Part shown: in pieces, positions 15,626 through 24,168 of the stretch
Position numbering within the stretch: position 1 is the stretch's first letter
Layout of the letters: each line of letters opens with the position of its first letter
Translations under genes and position numbers: made by a program
Notes under the pieces: model-generated
Told to the model about the DNA's origin: nothing
The model's input: only the letters and a program-made list of their open reading frames with translations
Database searches by the model: none
Assembly (NCBI RefSeq): GCF_000332135.1
Contig: NZ_KB235896.1
Location: 5,289,356 to 5,353,355 of the forward strand
Origin: Anabaena sp. PCC 7108
GTDB lineage: Bacteria > Cyanobacteriota > Cyanobacteriia > Cyanobacteriales > Nostocaceae
Length of the DNA: 64,000 nt
Reading direction: 5' to 3'

Positions 15626-18037
15626 ATGTACTCAACACAAATGCCTCCAAGCAATATCGAATGTGAATCAGCCGTATTAGGTGGACTGCTCTTAGACCCA
15701 AAAGCTATTTACAGAGTAGCTAAAACCCTTCCTGCAGAAGCTTTTTATGTCCAGTCTCACCGAACGATATACTCGGCTTGTATTGAACTCCATGATCGAC
15801 AAGAAGAGGTCAATCTATTATCAGTAACCAATTTACTGCAAAATAATAAACAGCTTGCTGACGTTGGGGGCAGAAGCGCTCTAACTAGAATACTTGACTC
15901 ATGCATAAGCACGGACAGCATAGAAGAACTGTCTGACTTAATCAGCGAAAAATTCATAAGAAGGCAGTTGTTTAGCCTTTCTCCAAAATTTGAAGCCCAT
16001 GCACAAGATACTGAAAAACCACTGGCTTGGATACTAGAAGATTTAGAGCAACAAATTCTTCAGATTACCCAACTGAGAAATTCCAAGGCCAAAGGGTACT
16101 GGAACAAAATAGACGATGTAGCCTTTGAACAACTTTGTAAAGATTTAGAAGAAGTTGAGGACATTGAAAACTCAGCCCAGCGCGATTGGGCAATGAGGAA
16201 GTTATCTAAAAAATGGAAGTTCAGCAGCAAGAAAGAATTACTGGATTTTCACGCTAAATGGTTGGATTCAAGAAACGTTACCACTACTTATTCTGCTAAA
16301 GAATACTTCCTTAAATACGGACAAAGTGAGCAAGATTGGTTAATACCTGGCTTCGTACCTAATCAATCAGTCATTGCCCTTTATGCGGACGGTGGTGTAG
16401 GTAAAACTCGACTAGCTTTTACCTTGGCTAAACACATGGTAACAGGTGGAGATTTCGCCTATGAAGGTACAAATTCTGCTCCCATGAACACCCTTTTGAT
16501 AGAAACTGACCAGGGACCGAGAAATACCAGTAAGCTTTTAGAAATGCAAGATTTCTTGAGTGAGAGTTGCGCTGGCAAGCTGACAATTTGTGATGAGTGG
16601 AGCGCCAATGAATTTGGTAAACTTCGCTCAATGTTAAGAAAGCATCAATCACGACTAGTAATAATAGATTCCCTAACCTCAATATCAGTTGATAGCCTCT
16701 ACTCAGAAAAAGAGGCTGAATATGCCCGTCCGCTGGTTCGCCTCCGCCACATTGCCAAAGAATTTAATTGTTCGTTCCTAGTAATTCACCACTCCAACGC
16801 GGGCGGTGACATGAGAGGTAGTCGCGCAATCAGGAATACAGTTGATGAGGTTTGGAAATTCACCAAGACCCAAAGCGAGATTGGGGACTTCAACACACTG
16901 GAAATTGAAAAGACCCGCAGTCGTGGTCCAGGTAAATATAAATTTAACTACGACGATGAAACTTGGGGCTGGAAATTCGCAGGCAGGCTAGAGGATAGCA
17001 TCATGGGTTACAACTCTAGTCAAAGCACGAACAACATGCAGCGTTGCTTGCAGTTTTTGCAGAAGAACAAAGGGATAGCGTTTGAAGCCGCAGAAGTAGC
17101 TGAAGTGTTGGGCAGTAATAAAGATTCGATTCGCCGTGACCTAAGAAGAGCCGCTGGGGAAGGGTTGGTTAATTCTGGACGATCAAGACGGGATAAGCGA
17201 GCCATTGTTTATTATCTCGGAAATAGAAGTGATCAATGTGATCAAGAACTGATCACATCGTTGATCACATCTCCATTCAGTCAGGGAGCGGGTTCTGGGA
17301 GATGTGATCAAAAACGGCCAAGTGATCAGTCATCTGAACAGCTTGAAAATAAAATTAACTCTGAACAGATGGCCGTTATGGCCGTTATTGATCACATCGA
17401 CCTCAAACCCTTGCAAATAGAGGAAAAAGAAGTGATCAGCGAAGTGATCACTTCTAAACCGACTGATCACTTTGGTACAAAACTAGTACAGCTAGAAACG
17501 ACACCCCCAGACTTAACTTACGACCCCGCAGCAAACGCCGAATTACTGAAGGAAGCTTTGCGTGAGGAATCCTGGGAGATGATATCGGAACTAACTGAGG
17601 CTTGGACGGATGAATTTAAAAAAGAAGTCTGGGCGTGCCTTTCACCCCCAGAGCAAAATGCGATCAAGGGGATGCGTCCCGTTATTGACCACGCAAAAAT
17701 TCCACACTTTATGGAAAAGGGAATTTATTGGAGTCAATCCCTAAAAGCCAAAGTCACAGTTCACACTATTTATGATCAGGATGAAGAGTGTGGTTGCACC
17801 ATTCATGGGAGGAAGGGAATATACAGCCTTAAGTTTCATGATCTGAAATGCTGCAAGGAATCTTGGTATGTGGAAATACGCCAATCCGATACGGTGAAAA
17901 TTCTAATTGGTAAGAAAAAGGGTCAGGTTGGGACAGTTACCTCGGTCATGCCGGGACAGGGACCGATATTCGTTAAGGTTCCTAATCAGAAGGGTATTAT
18001 GAAGCCTTTCTTTGCACATCAGCTGGAGAAAATATGA
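15626..18037 (+). CDS. DnaB-N / RecA-like replicative helicase or initiator of the element
   Basis: 803 residues. Residues 1-110 match the DnaB N-terminal dimerisation domain (ESAVLGGLLLDPKAIYRV, LLSVTNLLQ, GGRSALTRILDS). Residues 235-450 form a RecA/RepA-like ATPase: Walker A YADGGVGKTR (253-262), Walker B LVIIDSLTS (344-352) and HHSNAGGDMRGSRAI (388-402) near the sensor. A winged-helix-like segment follows (470-530, EVAEVLGSNKDSIRRDLRRAAGEGLV), then a low-complexity linker encoded by the TGATCA cluster (about 535-615) and a distinct C-terminal domain. AGGAGAGGT precedes ATG. It is the probable replication protein of the element; no primase is apparent. Confidence 0.85.
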   Translation: MYSTQMPPSNIECESAVLGGLLLDPKAIYRVAKTLPAEAFYVQSHRTIYSACIELHDRQEEVNLLSVTNLLQNNKQLADVGGRSALTRILDSCISTDSIEELSDLISEKFIRRQLFSLSPKFEAHAQDTEKPLAWILEDLEQQILQITQLRNSKAKGYWNKIDDVAFEQLCKDLEEVEDIENSAQRDWAMRKLSKKWKFSSKKELLDFHAKWLDSRNVTTTYSAKEYFLKYGQSEQDWLIPGFVPNQSVIALYADGGVGKTRLAFTLAKHMVTGGDFAYEGTNSAPMNTLLIETDQGPRNTSKLLEMQDFLSESCAGKLTICDEWSANEFGKLRSMLRKHQSRLVIIDSLTSISVDSLYSEKEAEYARPLVRLRHIAKEFNCSFLVIHHSNAGGDMRGSRAIRNTVDEVWKFTKTQSEIGDFNTLEIEKTRSRGPGKYKFNYDDETWGWKFAGRLEDSIMGYNSSQSTNNMQRCLQFLQKNKGIAFEAAEVAEVLGSNKDSIRRDLRRAAGEGLVNSGRSRRDKRAIVYYLGNRSDQCDQELITSLITSPFSQGAGSGRCDQKRPSDQSSEQLENKINSEQMAVMAVIDHIDLKPLQIEEKEVISEVITSKPTDHFGTKLVQLETTPPDLTYDPAANAELLKEALREESWEMISELTEAWTDEFKKEVWACLSPPEQNAIKGMRPVIDHAKIPHFMEKGIYWSQSLKAKVTVHTIYDQDEECGCTIHGRKGIYSLKFHDLKCCKESWYVEIRQSDTVKILIGKKKGQVGTVTSVMPGQGPIFVKVPNQKGIMKPFFAHQLEKI
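17230..17469 (+). repeat. Intragenic TGATCA array, candidate replication origin
   Basis: Ten TGATCA sites at 17230, 17239, 17250, 17262, 17305, 17323, 17389, 17433, 17445 and 17464, with flanks of two kinds (ATGTGATCA and AAGTGATCA) in both orientations; 17441-17454 is a perfect 14-bp palindrome GAAGTGATCACTTC. The hexamer is read in two different codon frames (D-Q/D-H and I-T/I-S), so protein coding does not explain it. Confidence 0.7.
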
Positions 18038-18306
18038 CTAGTCCGTGGCGTTGGGCAGCACGCGCCGCTATCGAAAAAGCGATCGCACAACTGCCACTGG
18101 AATGCGATCGCGTTCAAATCAAAAAAGCAATTGATGCCGCTTACCCCTTCGGCACGCGTGCAATGCACCCTTATAAAATTTGGTTGAGTGAGCGTAGAAA
18201 AGCTTTTGAGGAATTGGGATTGATTCCTCCCAAGAAAAAGCCACCCAAGAAAAAGCCACCCACAAACCCAGATGGAATTGTGGATGGTCAGTTGAGATTA
18301 TTTTAG
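18034..18306 (+). CDS. Small phage-type hypothetical protein
   Basis: 90 residues; its ATG overlaps the helicase stop (ATGA), so translation is coupled. The core RWAARAAIEKAIAQLP... IKKAIDAAYPFGTRAMHPYKIWLSERRKAF resembles a small protein found in many phages and prophages, often near replication genes, of unknown function. The C-terminal tail is a Lys/Pro repeat (PKKKPPKKKPP) and ends in QLRLF, a short hydrophobic motif that could act as a sliding-clamp-binding peptide. It ends 8 nt from the convergent operon. Confidence 0.7.
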   Translation: MTSPWRWAARAAIEKAIAQLPLECDRVQIKKAIDAAYPFGTRAMHPYKIWLSERRKAFEELGLIPPKKKPPKKKPPTNPDGIVDGQLRLF

Positions 18307-18314
18307 TTTTACCG

Positions 18315-18569
18315 TTACACACCCCTACTAATTTTTATCTCCTTCAGATCATCCCGGATATCGTCGAGCCGTCTCTCAATATCCTGATGATCATTCGCTA
18401 AATTACTGGTTAGCTGCAAAAGAGAATTTTTAATGTGTACGAATTCTCTCTGAGCGGCATAGGCTTTAGTTTCACTTCTTGTACGTTGCTCGCTCCACCA
18501 AAAGATGCAACTACCAACGGAAATTAGAAGTCCAATTACGCCAATTATGATACCAAGTATTTCAGCCAT
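18315..18569 (-). CDS. Small membrane protein, holin-like topology
   Basis: 84 residues: one N-terminal membrane span (LGIIIGVIGLLISVGSCIFWW) followed by a charged helix with heptad-like spacing (HIKNSLLQLTSNLANDHQDIERRLDDIRDDLKEIKI). This layout is seen in some holins and in small phage anchor proteins, but no family signature is present. It is the last gene of the nine-gene leftward operon and nearly meets the end of the rightward operon. Confidence 0.6.
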   Translation of the reverse strand: MAEILGIIIGVIGLLISVGSCIFWWSEQRTRSETKAYAAQREFVHIKNSLLQLTSNLANDHQDIERRLDDIRDDLKEIKISRGV

Positions 18570-18614
18570 TATTTTTAAATATAAAAAAGAGAATCAGTAA
18601 AAATAAGTTTTTTT

Positions 18615-18950
18615 TCAAGAAGAAGCCCATATAGTCACGCTAATGTCTGGTATCCATAGTCGAGGTTTTATCTCCAAATTACCAGCCTGTTCAGATTTAC
18701 TTAACGCTACTAATTGAGAGCCAAGATATAGTCTTTTCCAAGTAGAATAAAATCTTTTTTGAGGCGAAACTGGGATTGTATTAAAAGGGCAAAGCCAGCC
18801 CAAAAAGTTTTCATCCCAGCCACCTATCTTTGAGAGTTCTATGGCGATAATCTGACTGGTGATAGGAGCTAGGATTAAAATTTCCGGACGCGGATTGCTA
18901 TGAAGATTATAATAACTAGCTTGAAAAATCTTGTTCCAGATTACAGCCAT
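18615..18950 (-). CDS. Hypothetical protein of the structural-looking operon
   Basis: 111 residues, with mixed beta-type sequence rich in aromatic residues (WNKIFQASYYNLHSN, EILILAPITSQIIAIELSK, FYSTWKRLYLGSQLVALS, IPDISVTIWASS). It is compact, without signal peptide or membrane span, and could be a small virion or fibre component; this is only a guess from context. It lies 11 nt after the preceding gene (ending 18962). Not recognised. Confidence 0.6.
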   Translation of the reverse strand: MAVIWNKIFQASYYNLHSNPRPEILILAPITSQIIAIELSKIGGWDENFLGWLCPFNTIPVSPQKRFYSTWKRLYLGSQLVALSKSEQAGNLEIKPRLWIPDISVTIWASS

Positions 18951-18961
18951 AATTAGCCCTT

Positions 18962-19186
18962 CTACACAATTGTGATGTCAGAAGAAGCCGCCACATATGC
19001 TACGTCGGCATTGACGTTCTGAGCTTGAACGCTGCCTTGAATGAACCGCGCGTCAGTCTGGTTCTCAATGAAATCACTACTGTCTACAGCATCGGGTTCG
19101 GTTGAATCAACGAATGATGTCCCATCCCAGTAGCCATCAACTGTACCAGTACCACTCTTGCGGACAACTATAAATCCTTGTGCCAT
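18962..19186 (-). CDS. Hypothetical protein (74 aa) of the structural-looking operon
   Basis: Starts MAQGFIVVRKSGTGTVDGYWDGTSFVDSTEPDAVDSSDF and ends VNADVAYVAASSDITIV: Gly/Ser/Thr/Asp-rich beta-type sequence with no Cys, typical of small exposed structural proteins. The MA-x start is shared by five of the nine products of this operon. It lies 40 nt after the 123-residue gene. No family recognised. Confidence 0.6.
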   Translation of the reverse strand: MAQGFIVVRKSGTGTVDGYWDGTSFVDSTEPDAVDSSDFIENQTDARFIQGSVQAQNVNADVAYVAASSDITIV

Positions 19187-19226
19187 TCATCAAAGCTCCT
19201 TCTGTTTTTTAAAGATTAGTAAAAAA

Positions 19227-19598
19227 TTAGTAGGTGAATTTGCGGCGACGTACAGCAGAAACTCTGATGATATCTTGCCCCAAATAGGTCTTAGTTTTAG
19301 CCTCTGCCGCAATAGTGTCTGCCTTTGTTGGCGAACATAGCACGACCGCACGTCGATCCTTTCCGCTTTTGCTGTAATAAAGTGCGATAGGGAAACACCC
19401 GTTAAGAAGTGCGTCTGCGGTTCCCGACCCAACCAATGTTTTCCCATTCGGCACTTCACCGGTGGCGGATTCATCCCAACCAAGGGAGGTCGCTACTGCG
19501 GACACAGATGTCTTTTTCGCTTTGATTTTCGCTACCTTGTTGTTAGGCAATTCAATAAAATAGGTTGTTTTTGTACCAGCAGCTTTAGGTTCTGCCAT
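19227..19598 (-). CDS. Hypothetical protein (123 aa), candidate coat-type protein
   Basis: Begins MAEPKAAGTKTTYFIELPNNKVAKIKAKKTSVSAVA and ends in a basic tail SAVRRRKFTY. It is rich in Ala, Thr, Lys and Val with alternating beta pattern, lacks membrane spans, and has two Cys. A basic tail and small size would suit a nucleic-acid-contacting coat protein, but nothing identifies it as such. 106 nt separate it from the 274-residue gene, the largest internal gap of the operon, so an internal promoter is possible. Confidence 0.6.
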   Translation of the reverse strand: MAEPKAAGTKTTYFIELPNNKVAKIKAKKTSVSAVATSLGWDESATGEVPNGKTLVGSGTADALLNGCFPIALYYSKSGKDRRAVVLCSPTKADTIAAEAKTKTYLGQDIIRVSAVRRRKFTY

Positions 19599-19704
19599 TA
19601 TGTCTACCTTAACTATCTGTTCCAGTCCAGTCTATTTCACTTTTTTTAGTCTTTGTAAGTCATGGAAACATATAATGCTTCCTGCTTCTGAGACGAGTGG
19701 GGAC

Positions 19705-20529
19705 TTAAATTAAGACTAATCCCTCTAGCCTGTAAGTTGTATCGACCAGAATAACCGGATCGTCTTTACCGGGTACTTCCATATATGCATACCTGAAGAA
19801 TACATTGGCTGTTGGACGGTATCGTCTCACCTGCCGCTGCTTTCCATAAGCTAGGTGTGTTTTCGTCTTCTTATAGTTGGGTCTTTTGGGAGTGGATACG
19901 GTCAATCGGTCACCGTCAAAAGTTGTATTAGTTAGCTGCAACATCTTCTTAATAATATCCACGCCGTCTTGTTCGCTATTGGAGTAAACCCTTAGTCTAT
20001 AACCGTTGTCTTTATCGTAATAAATATATTGATTTTTACCTTTAGTTAATCGAATTCCCTGCTTCCCGCTAATAAATAAATTTTTTATTTCTAATCCTAA
20101 TGTTCTCGCCTTCGCTTCTGTTATGGTCGCCTCGGTTTCTTTCATTAATCTGAAGCTATAGCAAGCATCGACCTTAGAAAATCCTTTTGCTACCGATTCA
20201 TCATCTTGAGAGAAATATAAATAAACTATCGGATGCCCTTTTACTGGAGGTGCTAGTTCTTGCCTACTACCAAAAACTACTGCCAAGTTAGCCCGTCCAT
20301 ATCCCAGTACGTCGTAAAACAATTTATGTCTTAGTTCCATACATAAAGCGTTATCTTCATCGGTCATAGTACAGGCACTTCTGAGCCTGTCACGGGGTGT
20401 CGCTACCGTAGGTTCCCAACTGTCTCCTAAGTCTTTAAAGTAAAGTGCCACCTGCTTGTTGAATTGCACTCGATAAACACTTTGTAGGTGTTCAAAGCTG
20501 CCAGGGTTCTCAGGTAAGTTTTGGGTCAT
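19705..20529 (-). CDS. Hypothetical protein (274 aa) of the structural-looking operon
   Basis: Soluble mixed alpha/beta protein with many short beta stretches (HLQSVYRVQFNKQVALYFKDLG, HPIVYLYFSQDDES, NQYIYYDKDNGYRLRVYS) and a basic patch near the C-terminus (KKTKTHLAYGKQRQVRRYRP) before ANVFFRYAYMEVPG. No signal peptide, membrane span or recognised motif. It lies 17 nt after the coiled-coil gene, so it is cotranscribed. Function unknown. Confidence 0.65.
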   Translation of the reverse strand: MTQNLPENPGSFEHLQSVYRVQFNKQVALYFKDLGDSWEPTVATPRDRLRSACTMTDEDNALCMELRHKLFYDVLGYGRANLAVVFGSRQELAPPVKGHPIVYLYFSQDDESVAKGFSKVDACYSFRLMKETEATITEAKARTLGLEIKNLFISGKQGIRLTKGKNQYIYYDKDNGYRLRVYSNSEQDGVDIIKKMLQLTNTTFDGDRLTVSTPKRPNYKKTKTHLAYGKQRQVRRYRPTANVFFRYAYMEVPGKDDPVILVDTTYRLEGLVLI

Positions 20530-20546
20530 TCAATATTTCCTTGATA

Positions 20547-23168
20547 TTAATCATTAGCGTTAAATATATCCTCTAAATTTATTTCAGGAAATGATTCGAT
20601 GAGATTCTTGGATTCTTCATTTTCCGCCTTAACCTTCTTAGCATCGGCGGATTTTATTCCATCTTTAGCTCCCTCGTCTTGATTGACAGCTTTTACTAAT
20701 TCTGTAGCTGATTCCGTAAGGTTGTTAACCGAAGAAATAACATCTAGAGGGACTTGAGTGACCATCTGAACTGTAGAGGCAGTTTGATTTAATTTTTCTA
20801 GCTTAATTAGAATCTGGTTATCATAACTAGGACTTGGATTCATCCAATTATACGCTTTCTCTCCCACAACTCCCCATAATCTGAGTGCATTGCCTATTAG
20901 TCCTTGCTGTCCACCGACAATTTCCAACGCATTTGTAATTGTACTCCCTAGGTCAAAAACATTATTTAAAACATTGGTAGTAGCTTGGTAAATTCGATTC
21001 GCCTTAGCCCAAGCATTGGTCAGGTTAGTATAATTCTCTTCCCCAACAATTCCTTTTACAACCGACTCAACAGTTCCATTTATTGCTTCACCAATATTAA
21101 ATGCATTACCAGCATCATCCTTGGGAATAATTAATGTTAAAACATTAGTCATCGCACCTATTAATGTTTGCAAAATGTCGTTGCTCAACATCGCGGCATT
21201 ATGTACCGTAGCTCCAAATGTAAGTATATTCAAGGCTCTGTCAACCTGCAACCACTTGAAACCATCGATCAACTTGCCCGATAAACCACCAGGAATAAAA
21301 TTGCCAATTCGCTTCAAAATCTCTTGCTGTCCAGCCAGCAGTCCAGCATTCGCTCCTGCATTTAATTTATTGAATAAATCATTGTTATTTACCTTGTCGG
21401 AGTTATTTATTTGCGCGGCTTGCTTATCAAGTGCTGCTTTACCACACCCACCATTAAACGAATTACATACCGCCTTACCTACCTCATTATTAATCTGTGG
21501 AAGAGTAGGAATATTCGGCTTAATTGTATCCACCACCTTTGCCGGAATAAAAGGTATACCGCTGACTAATGGAATCATTTTATCGAGTTTTTCGTTAGCC
21601 TCTATATCCACCTTTTCCCTTTCCTTAATTTTAGTATCCAATCCTTTAATATCAGTTCCGACCTTTTTTAATTGTTGATTCAAATCATCAATTTCACCTT
21701 TCAGTGAAGTATCGGTTTTCTTTAAATCATTAATTTTTGGATTTAAGGCAAGTTGATTTTCTTTTTGAAATTCCTCAAATCTTTTTTCACTGGATAAGTT
21801 TGATAGCTTTTCAAAATCAGCTATCTTTTTATCGAATTCCTTAGAGAGTTCAGACTTAGTTAAAGATGCGTCATTCTCTTTCTTAAATTCCTCAAATCTT
21901 TTTTCACTGGATAAGTTTGATAGCTTTTCAAAATCAGCTATCTTTTTATCGAATTCCTTAGAGAGTTCAGACTTAGTTAAATCCTTGAGCTTCAAGTCTC
22001 TAATGTTCAGGTCTTTATTATTTTGCGTGACAAATCCCTTGAATTTATCGTCTAACTCTTTCTGGAGAGGTGATAAATCGGGTGTCGCAACTTTGTTGGA
22101 GACTTTGTCAATTGATGCAGCTAATTTGGCATCGTTGGAAGCTAAACCATTTATAGAACCTGCAAGCGTCGCATTCGCAGCCCCAAGTGCATCTATTTGA
22201 GATTGACTGGAATTCCTGTATAAATCCAATTCACCTTTAATAGCAAGAAGGTCTGAACCTTTGGGAACTTTATCAAAAGCTTGCGACAATGCTTTGGTTT
22301 GTTCTACGGCTGATTTAATTGATAAATCTTGTGATTCATTTTTTTTATCAGCTTCCGCAGCCTTTGATTTCAAGGATTCTATTTGAGATTTTAAATTATT
22401 AATAGTGGTATTAATTGAATCACCCAGTCCTTGCTTAATGCTTGAGGCTAACTCATTGTATTTACTTAAAAGAGAATCAATTAATTTTCGTCCTTCACGA
22501 GTTTCATACAAAGCATCGTTACCCAATTTTCGTGATTCTAGAATTTTACCTTCTAATATCTTTCTACCTTCACGAGTTTCATACAAAGCATCGTTACCCA
22601 ATTTTCGTGATTCTAGAATTTTACCTTCTAATATCTTTCTACCTTCACGAGTTTCATACAAGGCATCATTAGCCTGTTTTTTCACAGGCTCCAGGGTTTT
22701 CTCGACCTTATACACTCTGTCCCTGGTTCGCTGATCACTCAACTCAAGGTTCTTGATTTTCGAGCGATTGATTGTTATCTGAGTGAGAGTCTTAGATAAA
22801 TCTTTGGCAATTGAATCATTGAATGAATCCTGAGCTTTTTGAAGTAATGGCTTCAGCCAATATAAATCAGCTAAAACAATTCCAAAAACCCCAAGACCAA
22901 CAGCAATTCCTCCTAATGCCAATCCTGCTTTTCCTGCTTTTGCAAGTGCGCTACCGCCAGGTATTTTATCAAGTACAGTGTCGGAAACTTTTTTTAAATC
23001 TTTGGTTAATTTAATATTTTCCAGTCTCTGTTTGTTAACAAATTTCGTCGTATTTCTTACGTCAGTTATTCCATTAGTGAGGACTTTTCGTGAGGTTCGA
23101 TAGCCCTTAAGTGCCTCTTGTACTGTATTAGGAATTCGGACAAAAGAAGGGTCAGATGGTATTGTCAT
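20547..23168 (-). CDS. Large coiled-coil protein with membrane segment and internal repeats
   Basis: 873 residues, the largest protein of the element. A hydrophobic Gly-rich segment (about 81-105) follows a basic N-terminus; residues about 120-560 are long coiled coil with two kinds of tandem repeat: a 25-residue unit (YETREGRKILEGKILESRKL) in three copies and a 39-residue unit (KSELSKEFDKKIADFEKLSN) in two. The C-terminal 290 residues are helical with hydrophobic stretches (LIGAMTNVLTLIIPKD, GQQGLIGNALRLWGVVGEKAYNW). Length, repeats and membrane segments recall tape-measure or scaffold proteins, but no tail genes accompany it. Start overlaps the collagen-like gene by ATGA. Confidence 0.7.
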   Translation of the reverse strand: MTIPSDPSFVRIPNTVQEALKGYRTSRKVLTNGITDVRNTTKFVNKQRLENIKLTKDLKKVSDTVLDKIPGGSALAKAGKAGLALGGIAVGLGVFGIVLADLYWLKPLLQKAQDSFNDSIAKDLSKTLTQITINRSKIKNLELSDQRTRDRVYKVEKTLEPVKKQANDALYETREGRKILEGKILESRKLGNDALYETREGRKILEGKILESRKLGNDALYETREGRKLIDSLLSKYNELASSIKQGLGDSINTTINNLKSQIESLKSKAAEADKKNESQDLSIKSAVEQTKALSQAFDKVPKGSDLLAIKGELDLYRNSSQSQIDALGAANATLAGSINGLASNDAKLAASIDKVSNKVATPDLSPLQKELDDKFKGFVTQNNKDLNIRDLKLKDLTKSELSKEFDKKIADFEKLSNLSSEKRFEEFKKENDASLTKSELSKEFDKKIADFEKLSNLSSEKRFEEFQKENQLALNPKINDLKKTDTSLKGEIDDLNQQLKKVGTDIKGLDTKIKEREKVDIEANEKLDKMIPLVSGIPFIPAKVVDTIKPNIPTLPQINNEVGKAVCNSFNGGCGKAALDKQAAQINNSDKVNNNDLFNKLNAGANAGLLAGQQEILKRIGNFIPGGLSGKLIDGFKWLQVDRALNILTFGATVHNAAMLSNDILQTLIGAMTNVLTLIIPKDDAGNAFNIGEAINGTVESVVKGIVGEENYTNLTNAWAKANRIYQATTNVLNNVFDLGSTITNALEIVGGQQGLIGNALRLWGVVGEKAYNWMNPSPSYDNQILIKLEKLNQTASTVQMVTQVPLDVISSVNNLTESATELVKAVNQDEGAKDGIKSADAKKVKAENEESKNLIESFPEINLEDIFNAND

Positions 23169-24166
23169 TTCAATAATCCTGCTAAAAAGCCTTCGAGAGT
23201 TAATGCGACAAAGCTAATTATTTCTTCCTTGATAATAGGCACTAAATTTAATAAATTTCTACCTGCGTAATCAAGTTTTGTTATATATGACTCTATGCGA
23301 CTAAGCCTAGACTTGATAGATGCCAAGTCGTTATTATTTTGCTGTGAATTCTCGGATCCATCACCATTCAAACCTCTAAGTCCACGTTCACCCTTGTCGC
23401 CTTTACCACCTTGCAGACCCTGCTTACCAGGTTCACCCTTGTCGCCTTTACCACCTTGCAGACCCTGCTTACCAGGTTCACCCTTGTCGCCTTTACCACC
23501 TTGCAGACCCTGCTTACCAGGAATACCCTTATCACCTTTACCACCTTGCAGACCCTGCTTACCAGGTTCACCCTTGTCGCCTTTACCACCTTGCAGACCC
23601 TGCTTACCAGGAATACCCTTATCACCTTTACCACCTTGCAGACCCTGCTTACCAGGAATACCCTTATCACCTTTACCACCTTGCAGACCCTGCTTACCAG
23701 GAATACCCTTATCACCTTTACCACCTTGCAGACCCTGCTTACCAGGAATACCCTTATCACCTTTACCACCTTGCAGACCCTGCTTACCAGGTTCACCCTT
23801 GTCGCCTTTCGGACCCGGCTTCCCTCCCATATTTAAAGCTTGTTTCGCCAATGCTAACGCTTGATTGGCAATACCTTTTGTGGCGGTTAATTGTGACAGA
23901 ACAGTAGACATCAGATTTTCTAACGCCGAAACTCTTTGCTCCAAACCTTTATCGCCAAGAAGGCTTTGTATAAGAGCAAGAATTGAATTATATGCTTCAG
24001 TTACGGCTTGACTAATAATATTTTGTCTGTCGGATTTAGGAATATATTTATTTAATTCATTCCTTACTTCTTCCAATTCCTGCTTGGTCGCAAACTTGCC
24101 GTTCAGAGCAGATACTGCCGCGCTTAACGCCGCAATCTGACCCGAAATCTCATCACAACTACTCAT
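23165..24166 (-). CDS. Collagen-like Gly-X-Y repeat protein
   Basis: 333 residues: a helical head (1-112, with heptads such as QRVSALENLMSTVLSQL suited to trimerisation), an uninterrupted Gly-X-Y tract (about 115-267) built from nine copies of GDKG(E/I)PGKQGLQGGK, then a Ser/Asn linker and a helical, hydrophobic C-terminal tail (LLNLVPIIKEEIISFVALTLEGFLAGLLK). Such triple-helix tracts occur in phage tail fibres and bacterial surface fibres. The hydrophobic end could anchor it to a particle or membrane. It overlaps the coiled-coil gene by 4 nt and follows the 207-residue gene by 2 nt. Confidence 0.85.
   Translation of the reverse strand: MSSCDEISGQIAALSAAVSALNGKFATKQELEEVRNELNKYIPKSDRQNIISQAVTEAYNSILALIQSLLGDKGLEQRVSALENLMSTVLSQLTATKGIANQALALAKQALNMGGKPGPKGDKGEPGKQGLQGGKGDKGIPGKQGLQGGKGDKGIPGKQGLQGGKGDKGIPGKQGLQGGKGDKGIPGKQGLQGGKGDKGEPGKQGLQGGKGDKGIPGKQGLQGGKGDKGEPGKQGLQGGKGDKGEPGKQGLQGGKGDKGERGLRGLNGDGSENSQQNNNDLASIKSRLSRIESYITKLDYAGRNLLNLVPIIKEEIISFVALTLEGFLAGLLK
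23391..23812 (-). repeat. 45-bp tandem repeat coding the collagen-like tract
   Basis: Nine 45-bp units of two linked sequence types: GEP units (plus strand GGTTCACCCTTGTCGCC) and GIP units (GGAATACCCTTATCACC), in protein order E-I-I-I-I-E-I-E-E. The two types differ at several linked, partly synonymous sites, so the array has been shuffled by recombination. Confidence 0.85.
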
Positions 24167-24168
24167 AA

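Noticed and set aside
20547-23168. Calling the coiled-coil protein a phage tail tape measure.
   Set aside because: Length and hydrophobic segments fit, but no tail tube, sheath, baseplate or chaperone gene is recognisable next to it, so the name is not justified.
23385-23815. Possible CRISPR array because of regular 45-bp repeats.
   Set aside because: There are no unique spacers, the repeats are contiguous and in frame, and no cas genes are present.
23295-23864. Open frames on the plus strand and in an alternate minus frame across the collagen-like array (Pro/Leu/Cys- and Val/Arg-rich repeats).
   Set aside because: They are other-frame readings of the 45-bp tandem repeat; only the Gly-X-Y frame has a start, a sensible domain layout and overlaps with neighbours.
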